Assembly (NCBI GenBank): GCA_963922205.1 | Contig: CAWUHX010000321.1 | Location: 292,085-356,084 of the forward strand | Source of the DNA: Romanomermis culicivorax | Taxonomy: Eukaryota; Nematoda; Enoplea; Mermithida; Mermithidae | DNA: 64,000 nucleotides | Direction of reading: 5' to 3' | Part shown: one piece after another, positions 33,086-45,799 of the stretch | Position numbering within the stretch: position 1 is the first letter of the stretch | How the letters are laid out: every line of letters starts with the position of its first letter | Position numbers and translations under genes: made by a program | The notes under the pieces: model-generated | What the model was told of the DNA's origin: nothing | What the model saw: the letters and a program-made list of their open reading frames with translations, nothing else | Database searches by the model: none

Positions 33086-36000
33086 TCAAGCCCAAACACA
33101 ATATACAAATATCAAAGCGGTCATAGCTGATATACCCAATACATTGGTTGTTACTCGCCAAAACAGTGTTTCTGTCAAGGAACACCTTTCTTCATTGTGA
33201 TATGTAACGTCCATGTGCATTTCTTGTTCATCTAATCCGCAAATGAAATACATAAAACGCTTTAAGTTGCTCGTTGGAAGTTTAGCCCTCTTCTGTGATG
33301 TGCCTAGAACAAAAACGACTGATTAATTTTTCTATTTTTAATTAAACTAATTGAATAACCACTATCATGCGGGAATGACGGCTTCGTGAATTTTGAGGTC
33401 GTTTCTTTCCTGGACCAAAACGTTAATCCTGAGTCGGGCTGCAGGAATCAAAAATACATTTGTTCACCATAGAATCATAATGTACAACAATACCTTTTGA
33501 AAGTTATTCTCCAGCGTGAAATAGCTGATGCTCAAGTTCAACAGACAGCAAAAACCAAACAGTGCCAGCGCAAAGTGGAGATAATGAACCTGAGAAAGAT
33601 GAGCAATCTTAACCCTGAATTGTAAGCAGAAAAAGGAATTGAATGCAATATATATACTTTGTTTTCTAGTAACATACTTGTAAATCGAACGTTGAAAAAA
33701 TTATTACTGTCGTCAAAGTCACTTGCACACTCAGAAAAACATTTTACTATGCATCGAATTTTTAATTGTATGTGACACTGGTACATTTTTCAGCAAAAAA
33801 TCGTAAAAATATGAAATATTTTTGTTTTTTATGCAATTTAAAAAAAATTGTACATGCCTGTTTATGAGAAAATCAATTCATTTCCCGATGTGGAAACTCT
33901 GTATCACCACGAAAATATTTGCTGTCATCATAAATATGATGTGTCATTTTCATAACAAATTTTGACGTGCAAAATTCAACAAACAGTAATTGAATTTCTA
34001 ACCTTTGTAAGGAAATCTGGTCTCAAATCTGGCTCGAAACACGTCGGCGCCTGGAACGACACTTCTAATATGAGTCTAGTCAGCCCGATAATGAGACCTA
34101 TCATTAGGCTCCAAAATGCACCCTGAAAAGTAAATTTATTCCAAACATTTAGGAGCATCGCCACATGTCGAATTCGGAAGAGAAATAGCTCAAAAAGCAA
34201 AGTAAAAATTCAAAAAATTCAGAAATCATACGTGTTACAGTACATTTAGAAGCTGAAATCGACCTGAATGTTCTAATACAGGATTTCTTCTATAGCACAG
34301 ATGTTTCATGAAGTCTATAAGTTCCAAGCCCGGCCGGCCGTTTTTGTAAAGCACTGGTGATCAGAAAGTAGCCCAATGCTGATCAGTGCTGGGACAACTA
34401 CAGTTAATATCCATAAAGTCCTCAAACACAGGAGTCCCTGGTACAGTTACCATTTTGCTCCAGGGTTAGGGATTTTGTATTCTATCTATGTGTAGGATTG
34501 ATGTTTCATTCACTCCACACAGGCCCCTACCAAAATATACTCTTGTACAAAACATATACATGAAAGGCCGTACAGGCGGTGTAGAAAGTATAGCTGACGA
34601 CCAATATTCGTGGCCATACAAGGGATGTAGAAAGTATGCTCGATGATGTAATACAATCGGAAATACATGAAGCTTGTGGGGCAAATGGAGGGGGTGTAGA
34701 AAGCACGGACAAAGCTTCAATATGTAAAATTCGACTTCCATGTAGAAAGTACGCCAAAAGCTTCAAACTGTAAAATTCTACTTCCATGTAGAAACTACGG
34801 CCGAAGCTTAAATGTTTAACATTTGACTTCCATGTAGAAAGCACACCCGACGCTACAATGGGTGAAATTCGATCTCAATGTTCCTCGACCAACTCAGACG
34901 TGTAACGACCAGATTTTGTGTGAAGCACTTTACTTTAACCAAATGGACGCTACGGCAATGAAATGGGGCGCGGGGGAGACGGCGATTCAACAATACGGGG
35001 GCGATAGGATACTAATCCACGGCTGCTTTGAGACGTCAACAACAATACGAAAAAACGCAGTCTCGGTTTAAAAATAACGAACGGGCCTCGGTTTAAATGC
35101 TTTCGTAAAAATGGCCGCTTGCAAATATAAAAACGGGGGCGAGCGCAGTTTAAAAAAAACGACGAATTCAATAATCCAATAACTAACTAAATCACGCTTT
35201 GCTTCTCTTTTTATACGACGTTTTTGGCCACTCCCTGGGCGTTGCGGGAGGTTGTGCTTCTGTCCATCTTCTTCGGCCAATCGTCGCTTCCTGCTTCGCT
35301 TTCCATGCTTACTTAGTCACGCCCTTTAATGCTTTTCTAGTATGGTATGCTTTTCGTGTATTGCTTGCTTCCTACGGTGGGCTTAGCCACACCTCTGTGC
35401 TTCTGTGCATGCTTCCTCTATCGGTTTCTCTGTATACACACGTTTTGGTGGGGCCGTCACTACCATTGCACTTGAGACTACTGTCTGGTGGGGGCTTTTA
35501 CTTATTTTACTGTGTGCAGGTGTTGTTTACGATTTTTACGGGGGATTACTGTAGCCGTGGAATGTGTAGTTTAGTGTAGGTTCTAGGGGACCAGCTGCCA
35601 TTTGTGCAAATTAATTGGGGGCATCTTAATTGGGCTACCGGGGTGTGAACGGATCAAAATAAAGTACTTCACCTAATTTTATAGGAATGTTTGGGTGTGA
35701 ATCCCAGACACCCTTGAGACGATAAAATACGAAAATGAATTATATTCAATAAGTGTTTATCACATACAGTATGCTATATATTTACAGTACTGCTTTAGCA
35801 GGTACGTTACAAACGTTAAAATTGATGATGCGATGTCTATCAAAAAATTTAAAGAAACGCCCAAGGGTCAAAGAATCTAACGATCTAACAGTTTTAATTA
35901 TTTTTTTACAAAATTTTCCCAAAAAATTTTGTTCCGGACAGATTTTTTATGTATTTGGCACACGTTTTTCACTGTTTCGGAACACGTTTTTTTTACAAAA

Positions 36001-39000
36001 TGCATGGAAAATCGTGTGCTTAAGCATAGAGAATCATCAAAAAAAGTGTCCGGAATACGTAAAAAATGTGTCCCGAACAAAACTTTTCGTGAAAATTTTG
36101 TAAAAAATGAGTAAAACAGTTAGATCGTTAGATTCTATGCCCCTCAGGCGTTTTTTTTTTAAATTTTTTGAGAGACATCGAATCGTCAATTTTAACTTCA
36201 GAATCGGCCGAGAAACATTTAGGCCGAATTTTATCCGTTGAAGCTCAGGCGTACTTTCTACATAGAAGTCGAACTTTATGGTTGAAGCTTCGGGCGTATT
36301 TTCTTCATGGAAGCAGTATTCTGTGGGTTGAAGCTTCGGGTGTACTTTCTACATGGAAGTCGACTTTCACAAGTTGAAGCTTTGGGGGGGGGGTACTTTG
36401 TATACCCCGTATCAACTCGCATGCTCAACAAAATTCGGATCGTACTACATCGTCGACCATACTTTCTACACTCCCTGTATCGCCCCACACAGTTAAGAGA
36501 GCAAACTATCATGGATATGTTTTGTACAGGGGTATCTTTTGTGTACCCCCTGTATGGGTGTATAACTACTCACATGTTCTGAAGCCGGTCATTTTTGTTG
36601 AGCCCTGGTTGTGATGGTCACATCTAACACCACCAGGTAGTCTCTCAACATGAATTGCTATATCCGAGTTGAAGGGCTACCTTATAAGTCACAAAAAACT
36701 TGTGCGAGGCCCTTGAGCAGACATGCACGGCAAAAATTTTGCAAGGGATCCTCAAAACTTGCATTGGGTGTTGAGGTGCGATAGCAAAACAAACAAAAAG
36801 AGAGCTCTACAAGCATGTTTATCATACGTACTCGTAATATGCAGAAAATCATTTTAAAAAATATCTACAGAAAAGATCTGGGAGAAGTATTTATCGATTT
36901 TTTGGGCCAGATAGGAGTATTCAAGGTCTAGGGTAAGTGGGTTGCAGTAGTAAGTAAGTGAATAAGTTTCTTCTATGAACTCAGTTCAGATGATTTATTC
37001 CACAGTACTATGGTCACTTTTTCATTCGACCAAGGAACCAAAACGGCCAAGAAGAATGTGGCGCTAACGGGCGGCGCCAAATAGCAAGTCACACTCTGCA
37101 CGTAGACGAACAGCTGACTGTTAGGATAAGCCGCAATAATGGGTAACCAACATACGGCTATAACGACCATCACGATGACGAATACCCTAGAAAGTGTTTG
37201 CAGTGGAATGCAGTCTGGTACCCAATGAGCAGCATATATGTACAGCATAGAAATTTTTGAGAGTTCATATCCAAATTTTTTCAAAAGTGTTCGTTTCGCA
37301 GTGTGCACTTTCAATCCGACAAAAAAACTTGACTTTTTTCCTCATAAATTTTAACATTTCTACACTTGAAATTTCCAATTCTTTATATGATCAAGTCCTC
37401 AAAGAGCACTGAACTATCTCAAAATCATATTTCTTTAATGCTTAATATATTTGTTCGCAACATTTATTTATTATCTGTGAAGACCAGCCAGTATTCTGCC
37501 CGGGGTCATGACTCCAAGTAAATACCCCAAGAACATGTGTAGTAAGCAGTATACCTGCCGACGATTAGTTGCTCGAGCGTCGTTGGATTTTTGCGAACAA
37601 CGGGCCAAACGTCGAAAGTGAATATGGAACTAATACTGTTGAATATAGAAGATAGACTGCCCATTATGGCTGACATCATCACAGCCGCCATAACTCCTTT
37701 GAGACTTTAAAAAGTGTGAAAAATCAAGAACACTACTCGACAAATTTAAAATAAAACATTAAATTTCGATGCTTGAGAATGTTCGGGCAAAGTTTCATTT
37801 ATGTACCTCAACCGTGGCCTATGTTACTGGATATATTCTAGGTGATTTTTTTGCGGACAGTTTGTTGACAACTGCGTGATTTATACTTTTCTTATTTACT
37901 TTTCTTGTCCAATTTCTAGGCCAAACTCCAAAATCTGCAGTCTCCTATTCTGTTTCTCCCTCTGTTCCCTGCTTAATCTATCACCACGAATGGTATATCT
38001 TACAGTTTGACTGCAGTGAGAAATTTATTGAAGGTATTTAAGGGAATTTGCATAACATCTAACACAAGTATGAACACTTGTTCGTTATGTGATTATGAAA
38101 GAAAAAACTCTTGGCCACAGAACGATTCTTAGAAGCAAAAGCTACTTAAAACTATAGATGCATATAGGGGTAGGAAGTAAGGTCTCCAAAGAAGAGCCTC
38201 ACCCTTGCATGAACTTCAAGAAATTGAAAAAGTGGCCATTCATTCTAACCAAAAAACGCAACAAAAAACTTGTTGAAAAATCGCTTTTTTGTCAAAATTG
38301 GTTTTTAAGGAAAATGTCTTTTCTAGACACGTGCATCGCAGCCCAAAGCTGATAAGAAATCCGTGAAATTTGGATTAACAGACAAATATAACTATAAAAA
38401 AACGAAATTTTGTACGGAATGGATATTACCACTCTAATCAACGATCCAGAGAAAAGTCAACATGCAGCGGAATGCGAGTCGATCTATAAAATTTTCTAGC
38501 TGGATTTTAGATTAGCAGGATTAGCAGGGAGAACTCAGGAAACGGGCAGACATTGCACCAAAAAGTGCCGAAAATTTCCAAGAAATAAGCAAAAAAATGT
38601 TCAATCATGATGTCAGCCATCCCTAATTGTTTGCTCACATAAGCCTCAGCAATTGTGAACCCTACTTCCTTTATTAATATATTATATTAAATCTTTAAGC
38701 ATAAATTTGCATATGCCTGTTAAGCAAAAATTCAAACGTACCAATGGGCAACAGCCTCGTAACGAGAATCGGGAATGCAATATTTGAGCAACCGTTTGGA
38801 CTGTAGCAAATTTCTTGGCAAACTTTAGGATCTGTACATGCTAATTCATCTAAAAAAGACAAATTGAAATAATAAAAACTTATATTATATCTCAACGATT
38901 GGAATGTGTTGTCCCAATATTGACTATAAAGTTGAAATCTGAAAACTAACATAGCTACAGTTCGCCAAACTTGAAAATCAGTCGAGTAGGCTTTTTAGTA

Positions 39001-42000
39001 TTTTTTACACTCGAGTGCTTTCATGACATCAGCTACCTGAAAAAACAGATGAACAATGACTCAATTTCGTGGATTCTCCGTTAATCATGTGCCTCGATTT
39101 ATTCAAAACTGGAACTATAGCATTTTCAACACTCACTTGGATACAAAATCCTCGCAATCATACCCGGAAAAACCATGAACCACATCGTAGTCAGTTTGAA
39201 AAATGCGGCCATAATACATCCACCTTTGGCGTGTGAATAATTTCTACCCGATATGGCTTTTTGAACTATGAGCTAAAAAAATAAGGCTTCAACTTGGGCC
39301 ATACATGTACAGCATAGAAACTTTGGGGAAGGGTCAGACCCTAATTTTAGAAGTGCTCAGAATTCAGTCAAAATTGATCGCCTGCCCAACTACATGTATG
39401 ATCGTAACTTTCACATGATAAAGTGCATACATCAACTCCACAGATAATGTGAGGTAGGTCAACCAAATTTCGACCAAACTTTAGTCAACTGCTACTCCAT
39501 CAAAAGATAAGACGTATACGTTTAAGCCATGTTTTTGAATAGATCTCAACGAGATCTATCGATTGGTACTCAACTTGTTGTGTTTTTGGAGGAAAACATT
39601 TTTGCTCGTCTTGAAAAGTCACTATTTGGGTGTGCTCCGGTACCTATCCGATTTTGGCCAACGCCCTGCCCAAATCGAAAACAACCTGAAAAGTCACCTG
39701 ATCAGCACAAATGTACCAAACGGCCATCGAATAATAGCCGAATATGCCACCCAACCAGGGCATTTCCATATTGTCGATGGGTTTAGCCCACGATAGGGCG
39801 TCTCGTTTAGGCATACCCGCGCATTTAGCATCGTCCGAAAAAACGAACGACGAATTTGGTACGGCCGTGAAGTATTGTTCCGTCATGGAGGTATAGCCGC
39901 CGACTTTTTGAAAACCTGGGGTGCGAATTTTTTGTGTATAACGCGGAAATTCGGATTCATTGGAACATTATGCATTGCTAACTGATGAACATGAGTGCGA
40001 TTAAGCCGGTGAACATTATTATAACTTGTACAGTATCGGTCCACATCACTGCTCGTAGGCCACCTATACACAAGGAAAAATTTATCAACTACCCAAAACA
40101 AAGGCCAGTTGGAAAGAAAGAAAAGAAACTAAAAAATAAAAAAATTGATGAAGGAAAAAATAATGAAAAAAAGAAAATCTAAAGAAAGATAAAAAAGAAA
40201 AACGAAAGAAAGATAAAACAGAAAAACGAAAAACGAAAGAAAGATAAAAAATAAAAACGAAAGAAAGATAAAAAGAAAAAAGAAAGAAAGATAAAAACGA
40301 AAAACGAAAGAAAGATAAAAAAGAAAAAAAGAAAAGTGAGAAAAAACATTTGGGAAAAAAATTTGGAAAAAGCATTCGGAAAACAATGACACAAAAAAAC
40401 TTGGAAAGAAAACGGAAAAGCAGAAAGACAACAATTGAAAAAAAAGGAAAAGGAAAAAGGAAAAAGGAAAAAAGAAAAAGAAAAAAGGACAAAGGAAAAG
40501 GAAAAACGAAACACGAAAAAGCAAAAGGAAAAATTAAAAAATAAAAAAAAATGAAAAGAAGGAAAACAAGAAAAAAAGAAGAAAAGGGAAAAGCAAAAAT
40601 TGGAAAAAACATTTTGAAAAAAGCAAAAAAGGAGAAAACAAAAAAAAAACAAAAAATTTGAAAAAAAGGAAAAAGGGAGAAAAATAACCACGAAAAATAA
40701 AAAAGAATGGATGAGAATGCAAAGCAAGGGAAAAAAATAGTTATTAAACATGCACTTTAATGAGGTGTAGGAAAGTTTTTATTACATACAAGCTGTTTTT
40801 TGGAAAATTTTCAGAAAATTGCCAAAAATGTGTTATTTTAATACATAAGTTTCATTTTTTCGTCAGTTCCAATAGCTCTTAGAGAATAGCGACATGAATT
40901 TTCCTTCAAAACATGGCCAAAATGAAACCATGCAAAAAGCATCAACCGGAAACATTCGGGTGTGGACAAAACCAGGATATATAAGAAAGAAAAAAGACAA
41001 ATGAGAAAAAATTTAGAAAAAAAAATTTGGAAAAGTGGAAAAAGTACAAAAATACAAACATGGAAAAATGTGAAAAGAAATTGGAAAAGTAGAAAGACAA
41101 CAGAATAAAAAAGAAGGAAAAACGAAAAAGAGTAAAAGAGAAAAAGGGAAACAAGCGGAAAATTTGAAGAAAAGAAAAAAGGGAAAAAAACAAAAAATGA
41201 AGGAAAGGAAAAAAATTGGTAAAGGCTGAGGAAGCAAAAACGAGAAAACAAAAAACCAAGACAAATGGAAAAAACGAGTCTGGAACCACCTACCGGAAGC
41301 AGTTGATATGCATGCAACCGCGAGTTGTAGCAGAATCGCCCAGTATAAATTCCAACCGAGGACTACCTTTATGAAAATTGCACCAGAGAATAAATCTGCC
41401 TAAAAATATCATGTATATGTTCTTCACATGGTCATATGACGATTCAGATCTTACTGCTAGCTTTATTAGAACATAAAGCAAGAAAGTGATGCCTGATAAG
41501 TAAAGGGGTATCCTCCGTCCACCAAATCGTTTCCTGATGTATTCCGGCATTGTGTAAATCTGTCAAAAAAATTACCAACTAGGAATCTGACATAAAACAA
41601 TGAACAGTGGTCATTATCAATAATTTACCCCTGACGCAAAATATACAGGCACAAAAATCCAGCCCAACATGACAAAAAGAACGACAGCCTAAAAAAAGGT
41701 GATAAATTTTGGAGCCCAACGCCAAAAATGGAAAACCTGTATTTCGAAATTGGCTACGCCAACTCCGCTAGCCGCACCGGAACCGGCCAAACCGACCAGG
41801 TGTTCACCACCGAAATTGCTGCCTATCAAAGAACATCCAATCTGTAATAGAAAAAAAGCATATAAGTTTAATTAGAAAGCTATGAATGTTTGTTTCACAA
41901 ACCAAAAACCAGTTCATTTTTCGACCGGCCAAAAAATAGCCTCCAACGCCGGAACCGCGACCTTTGACCGAAGCCTAAAAAACGATGCATTTTTTCGATG

Positions 42001-45000
42001 TTTTTTTCACTTTTTGACCGGTGAATTAATCGATTTTCGAAAACTCAATCGAACGCGAAAATTGAACGATCTTACGACTGAACGTTTTGAATTGTAAATT
42101 CTAAAATTGTTCATGTCATAATACATGCACAATGAGCTAACGTTACACTAACCGTTTTCTACCTTAAGCGTTCTTCACACCAAAATTTGCATAACCATCC
42201 AATACATTATAAGGTTGGCCCATAATTGATTTACAAGTAACATATAGTCATTAAAAATTACTTTATACGGTGAAAGACTGACTCAATACGAAAAAAAGAG
42301 AAGGACCACTTGATTTTTTCGTGGTAACTTAAAAGACGAGTGCGATACTTGAATTTCCTCATGCCTCATTAAAAATTACACACGATAATTCAAGTTTTGC
42401 GTCGCAATATCAAGATTGCGACGAAAAAATCAAGTTGAAATCACACACCAAATTTCAAGATTTACACGAGAAATTAAGTCGATTACAAAAAAGTAATCAT
42501 CTTGATTAAAACAAGAACAATCAAGTTGCATCTTGATTAGAAAAAGCATAATCAAGTTGCATCTTGATGACATAAAAAGTATAATTATTTTTTTAAGATC
42601 AAGATGAAAAAAACAAGATCAATCAGAATCGACCGCATTTAACAATCGATATTATGCACCGCCTATTATTGTCGATGAAAATTTTTGAAACTAACCAAAA
42701 GCGTTGCTCCGCCTCCTATGCTTGCTTATACATATCGGACATAACCCGGGCTTATTACAGGAGAGGCCCTCAGTTTTTACGATGGGTTTAACAAAGGGGA
42801 GAGCTTGTTCCATAAATTTGATAGTCTTTCATAAAGAATTTAATTTTCCGACATTGCTCAGAAAAATGTTGTGTTTTTTACCCAAAATGCAGGAATTGCG
42901 AAAAATGACCACATTTTCGCTTTTTTCGGGTTCTTGATCAGCCGATAAAGTCTAATATTTGGTTCATATTCGGAAATTACTGCATTTTGAGTGAAAAACA
43001 AGCATTTTTGACGTTTTTCTGAGAAATTTAGAGAAATAAAATTTTTTATGGTAGATCAAAATGTTCATCGGATTCCCTGTAAAAACCAAGGGCGCCCTCC
43101 TGCAGCAAACCGTGACCGTTGAAATTCTCTTCAAAGTATCTCGTCTGGTAGGCGGAGCAACGCCGTTGGCTAGTTCCAACAATTTTCATCTGCAAGAGTA
43201 GACGGGGCACAATATCAATCGAGATACGCGCTCGATGCTGATCGGTCGGCTATTTTGATTTTTTCATCTTGATTTTTGAAATTTGGTATCAAGATGATCA
43301 CTTTTTTGTAATCAAGCACATCGATTTAACGGGAGCTACGTAGTTAAAGCTTTTCAAAGTTAACAGAAGTTAAGAATTGCTTATACCAGAAATATTGGAT
43401 GCAGATGATTACCCATGAGAGCACTATTGCATTTTTAGAGATCGAATACACGTTTTGCCTTTAGATATTCTTCGGGGGTTTCTGAGGTCGGATATAGATC
43501 AACCTTCTATTGCTTCGCATTTTTATGCTAATTCCAGCTTAAAGAGAGCCCACGTTGAAAAAACGATTGGTGTAGCATTACTCTATTCGCACAATAACAT
43601 GTGAAATTTCAGAGGTTCCACCCGGAAGCATCCCCCGTTGGTTATGTATACGCACATGAAAATTGAGTACACTCCTCAAGGTTTGACCACTCCAATAACT
43701 ACAGTATGATTATCAGAATCAATTATCATCTGTCATATGCTGTTGGATCATATGCTATTACTTCTGTTATTGGCATATACTATGTGAAGTCATATGAACA
43801 ATAGAAAAATAGAAAATGCTATTTCCTACTAAGCGATATGTTGCCTAGGACTGCAAATCCGTGATTGAGTAAAAAATTTTACGTGGAAGCTGTGTTTAAA
43901 TAAATTTTATTTTTGTCCTTTTCTAATTTACAAATACTTTATAAAAACGGATTATTGAACCTTTGGCCGGTCATTTTCAGCAGTGTATTAATCAGAATCA
44001 ATCATATGCATCTCATGATTAATCTAAAACATTGGATGCGAGTTTCTATAATATGAAAATCAGAATCATTTTTCTTTCATCTGCTGTACCAATGTCTGTC
44101 ATGATCGGTTAAAAGCTTCAAGTTATGACAAGTTAATTTCCCTACAGTATCGTAACTAGAAGCTAGTCTAAGTACGATCTCAGCTATAGTTTTAGTATTT
44201 CCTAGACTCACGAATAGCAACTTTTTAACTCATCTTTCATTGCTCAAAAATTATGAACCAATACAGAATAGTAGACTCACAAATTGTCGAAATATTTCAG
44301 CAGCTCTTGCAACAGAGGTTCAACTTGTGTATGGTGATTATTGTAGTCATTTAACTGTGTTTCACAGGAAGTGCAATGTGCTCACAACGTTCTGAATCCT
44401 GAGTTATTGCGATTTTTCTGGATTAACCACTAGAAATAACCACTAATAATTAATTTTGTAATCAAATATTGAACTCTTTCAATTATTCTATTGAATTAAT
44501 TCTATCCAAACGTTTTTTCAATCACTGCAAAATTTTCCAGCAATTTACAATATTAATAGACAATCTCCAATACCCCACAGTACGATTCATACGTTATTGT
44601 AACGATAATCTTTGGAAACCGGTCGTAATTAAAAAAGTGATTAACGAGATGTCATAAAACGCATAAAATTCGGTTTTTACTAGTTATGATCCAATGAATG
44701 TCAAACAACAAATTATGAAACTCAATTTTATGGGGTAATCGAGGAGTTGTGAAAATTTTTTAATAAGCCAGGAGGCCAGTACATACATCCCTACTGAATG
44801 ACTTATCTATATTCAGGTGAGGCTAAAAAAATTTGCTGACTTACTGTAGATGGAAAAATGCAGATGAATAGTGCTTTAAACATTGTGATTCTGAATATGC
44901 AGACACTGTTAATGAAAACATCCAATCAACATAATTACGTGATGAAGGCATGAAAAGTGATAATATTTTACAAAGGTTTTACATTGAAGTGTAACACTTC

Positions 45001-45085
45001 TTACCCATATTCCGATAGCGAGGACACAAAGTAAGTAGATGATAATAATTGAAATATCAATCCAATGTAAATGTGCGCTTTCCAT
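33086..45085 (-). CDS. SLC5 family sodium/solute cotransporter, SGLT/SMIT type (16 coding exons)
   Basis: Na+-coupled uptake of a sugar or polyol across the plasma membrane, inferred from family. Minus-strand exons: 45085-45005, 41974-41903, 41841-41737, 41688-41629, 41559-41455, 41399-41294, 40063-39983, 39915-39698, 39272-39137, 38849-38738, 37704-37555, 37186-37018, 34122-34003, 33589-33494, 33438-33360, 33303-33086. This gives 635 aa (SGLTs about 600-680). Diagnostic pieces in order: [32 protein letters not shown] (Asn and His of the SGLT gate kept); [58 protein letters not shown]; the cysteine loop [76 protein letters not shown]; a hydrophobic last helix before the stop. The Gln of YVQSVT aligns with the sugar-contact Gln of human SGLT1. 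The exon 10/11 junction is the least certain. Substrate cannot be read from sequence; a myo-inositol or vitamin transporter role is not excluded. Confidence 0.92.
34901..35716 (+). mobile_element. Candidate solo LTR inserted in FB8
   Basis: GC-richer block starting TGTAACGACC, typical of gypsy LTR starts, flanked by AGACG at 34896-34900 and 35717-35721. The right boundary is uncertain: CCCAGACA at 35710 would give a TG...CA element without target duplication. No second copy in the window. Confidence 0.35.
35831..36180. repeat. Inner inverted repeat of FB8
   Basis: About 150-bp arms: CGATGTCTATCAAAAAATTT, then AGAATCTAACGATCTAACAG on the left, mirrored by TTAGATCGTTAGATTCT and AAATTTTTTGAGAGACATCG on the right. 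Noncoding. Confidence 0.75.
37240..37475 (-). repeat. Dispersed repeat R1, copy 2
   Basis: Inverted relative to 16316-16640: TGTACAGCATAGAAA, CTCAAAGAGCACTGAACTA and GCAACATTTATTTA blocks in mirrored order. SLC5 intron 11. Confidence 0.5.
39300..39425 (-). repeat. Dispersed repeat R1, copy 3 (partial)
   Basis: TGTACAGCATAGAAACTTTG, AGGGTCAGACCCTAA and AGAAGTGCTCAGAA match the complement of 16545-16640. SLC5 intron 8. Confidence 0.55.
40110..40740. repeat. Purine-rich low-complexity tract with GAAAGAAAGATAAAAA units
   Basis: Almost pure A/G on the plus strand; 40130-40330 is a loose tandem of 22-24-bp units. Long frames on the minus strand (Phe/Leu-rich) are artefacts of base composition. 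SLC5 intron 6. Confidence 0.8.
40980..41275. repeat. Second purine-rich tract
   Basis: Similar composition to 40110-40740, separated from it by about 240 bp of ordinary sequence. Ends about 20 bp before the SLC5 exon 6 donor. Confidence 0.75.
42300..43330. mobile_element. Foldback element FB6, ATCATCTTGATT family
   Basis: Arms pair over about 330 bp: GATTACAAAAAAGTAATCAT with CAAGATGATCAC...TTTTTTGTAATC; further in, TCGATATTATGCACC with its mirror, and GCGTTGCTCCGCCT (42701) with AGGCGGAGCAACGCC (43150-43164). The outer arms carry repeated CATCTTGATT / AATCAAGTTG words. Noncoding; SLC5 intron 1. Confidence 0.65.
43331..45004 (-). other. Gene-free remainder of SLC5 intron 1
   Basis: AT-rich with no sustained frame or recognised repeat. 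Confidence 0.5.
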
Positions 45086-45450
45086 GATGACGACGATGCT
45101 ACAGCATCGATCAGATACATTTAACGATGATGATCATCCAACTTTTAACAAGGTCGTAAAAATACGACTAGTTTACCTTTAAGGCACCGACTCCAAACAT
45201 AGCCTAATAAACCGGTAACCACTAGTAAAAAATGGAATAATTTTTGTTGGCCTACTCATTTAACATTAAATATGCGCGAAGCAAGTTTTTGGAAAATTTT
45301 TCTCGGGTCAAGTTGCAAAAGGGAAGAATAACAAATGACTTATACAGGGTTCGTCGAGCCCAAAAAATCTGTTTTGGGTGATAATGTCCAATGCAGCAGG
45401 TCGCCATTAGTGCTGCATGCATGGTTTATAGATTACTGGGATGGACCTCT

Positions 45451-45796
45451 GGCGCCGGTTTCACCAAAGAAACTTAACTTCTGGCTGATTTGCAGCTTGA
45501 GCTGTAGCTTAACTCTATAAGTTATACTATTGTCGTTAAGCTGCAGCTCCGCTGTAACTTACCTCATACACACAAAACATATCGGGAAAGTTAAGCTGCC
45601 GCTGAGCTGCAGCTGGACGGCAATGTTATAGCCTACAGCGTTAAGCTACAGCTCAGCTTTCTCTATATGTTTTGTGTGCATGAGTTAAGCTGCAACTGAG
45701 CTATAGCTTAACGGAAATGTTATAGCATATAGAGTTAAGCTGCAGCTTAAGCTGCATCTCATCTGGAGCTTAAGTCTCCTTGATGAAACCGGCCCC
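45451..45796. mobile_element. GGCCGGTTTCATC foldback element, long copy
   Basis: 346 bp, ends GGCGCCGGTTTCACC and GATGAAACCGGCCCC. Multiple TTAAGCTGCAGCT / AGCTGTAGCTTAAC words, longer than the 2374-2614 copy through extra internal units. About 370 bp upstream of the SLC5 start. Confidence 0.75.
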
Positions 45797-45799
45797 TGG

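Larger units (their letters stand above)
34510..36560. mobile_element. Foldback element FB8, about 2 kb, with CCATGTAGAAAGTA arms
   Basis: The left arm (34.53-34.87 kb) repeats CTTCCATGTAGAAAGTAC with CGAAGCTTCAA. The right arm (36.22-36.55 kb) is the same in inverted order (GAAGCTTCGG, TACTTTCTACATGGAAGTC). Outer ends also pair (CTTGTACAAAACATATACAT against ATGGATATGTTTTGTACAGG). An inner palindrome at 35831-36180 continues the fold. A candidate solo LTR (34901-35716) interrupts the left half. In SLC5 intron 12. Confidence 0.65.

Noticed and set aside
40129..40612. Possible multi-pass membrane protein
   Set aside because: No start context, no family similarity, and hydrophobicity explained by poly-pyrimidine composition.
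40085..41317. Phe/Leu-rich frames resembling membrane proteins on the minus strand
   Set aside because: Pyrimidine-strand translation of purine tracts; no ordinary codon composition and they overlap the SLC5 intron.
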